From an uncultured Pyrinomonas sp. (GTDB lineage: Bacteria > Acidobacteriota > Blastocatellia > Pyrinomonadales > Pyrinomonadaceae), in contig CAKZOF010000510.1 in the NCBI GenBank assembly GCA_937135995.1, forward strand, positions 1 to 6,795: a stretch of DNA of 6,795 nucleotides, given 5' to 3'. The notes under the pieces were generated by a model. That model saw only the letters and a list, made by a program, of their open reading frames with translations. It searched no databases and had not been told where the DNA came from. A program made the translations under genes and the position numbers. Shown here in pieces: positions 6,765-6,795 of this stretch (position 1 is its first letter; every line of letters begins with the position of its first letter).

Positions 6765-6795
6765 ATGCACCGTTTCTTCTTCGCCCTGTTGCTCT
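6765..6795 (+). CDS. Start of an unidentified gene with signal-peptide-like N-terminus (cut by window edge)
   Basis: From the ATG at 6765 the frame reads M-H-R-F-F-F-A-L-L-L and stays open to the edge. A short basic start followed by a hydrophobic run is what the beginning of a Sec signal peptide looks like. In-frame ATGs at 6726 and 6699 would add arginine- and serine-rich residues before it. I prefer 6765 because it places the hydrophobic run right after the start, but no upstream SD is strong: an AGG at 6750-6752 lies 12 nt away. A weak -10-like TAGTAA at 6692-6697 could give a leader of about 60 nt. Ten codons are too few to suggest a function, and the whole call could be chance. Confidence 0.4.
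   Translation, partial: MHRFFFALLL

Noticed and set aside
1..6795. Mobile element, CRISPR array, prophage or defence-system genes
   Set aside because: There is no transposase, integrase, spaced direct repeats, phage protein or known defence domain in any supported reading frame.

Overview
The window is GC-rich bacterial DNA. It looks chromosomal, with no transposase, integrase, phage gene, CRISPR array or rRNA/tRNA gene. Two of its proteins have Sec-type signal peptides, which suits a Gram-negative-type envelope. My best guess at the source is an Acidobacteriota-like bacterium (Blastocatellia/Pyrinomonas type). This rests only on the general look of the proteins, the GC content and the intergenic palindromes, so it is weak.

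Layout from left to right. (1) 3-821 (+) is the 3' part of an alkaline phosphatase / type I phosphodiesterase superfamily gene, entering from the left edge with most of its zinc ligands visible. (2) 848-3256 (+), 26 bp downstream and probably in the same operon, encodes an 802-residue secreted tetratricopeptide-repeat protein with a long charged, probably disordered tail. (3) 3257-3498 is a gene-free gap between convergent genes. It holds a perfect 28-bp palindrome and a second, related but degenerate palindromic element, both rich in GCAAC/GTTGC. (4) 3499-5544 (-) encodes a secreted glycoside-hydrolase-like protein of the GHL10 / DUF187 (YddW/DigH-like) family carrying two C-terminal beta-sandwich-type modules. 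It has a clear Shine-Dalgarno and a plausible promoter with a perfect TTGACA box. (5) 5808-6251 (-) encodes thioredoxin 2 (TrxC type: N-terminal zinc ribbon plus WCGPC), with its own SD and a candidate extended -10 promoter. (6) 6252 to about 6764 is a gene-free divergent region with several short hairpins. (7) A rightward gene starting at about 6765 (or 6726) runs off the right edge; only the start of a signal-peptide-like N-terminus is visible.

Together this is envelope housekeeping: a phosphate-releasing hydrolase with a TPR partner or neighbour, a probable glycan hydrolase, and a cytoplasmic disulfide reductase. I see no sign of a defence island, biosynthetic cluster or other clearly new system. 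The most unusual DNA is the palindrome cluster between the convergent genes; the hairpin-rich divergent region is second.
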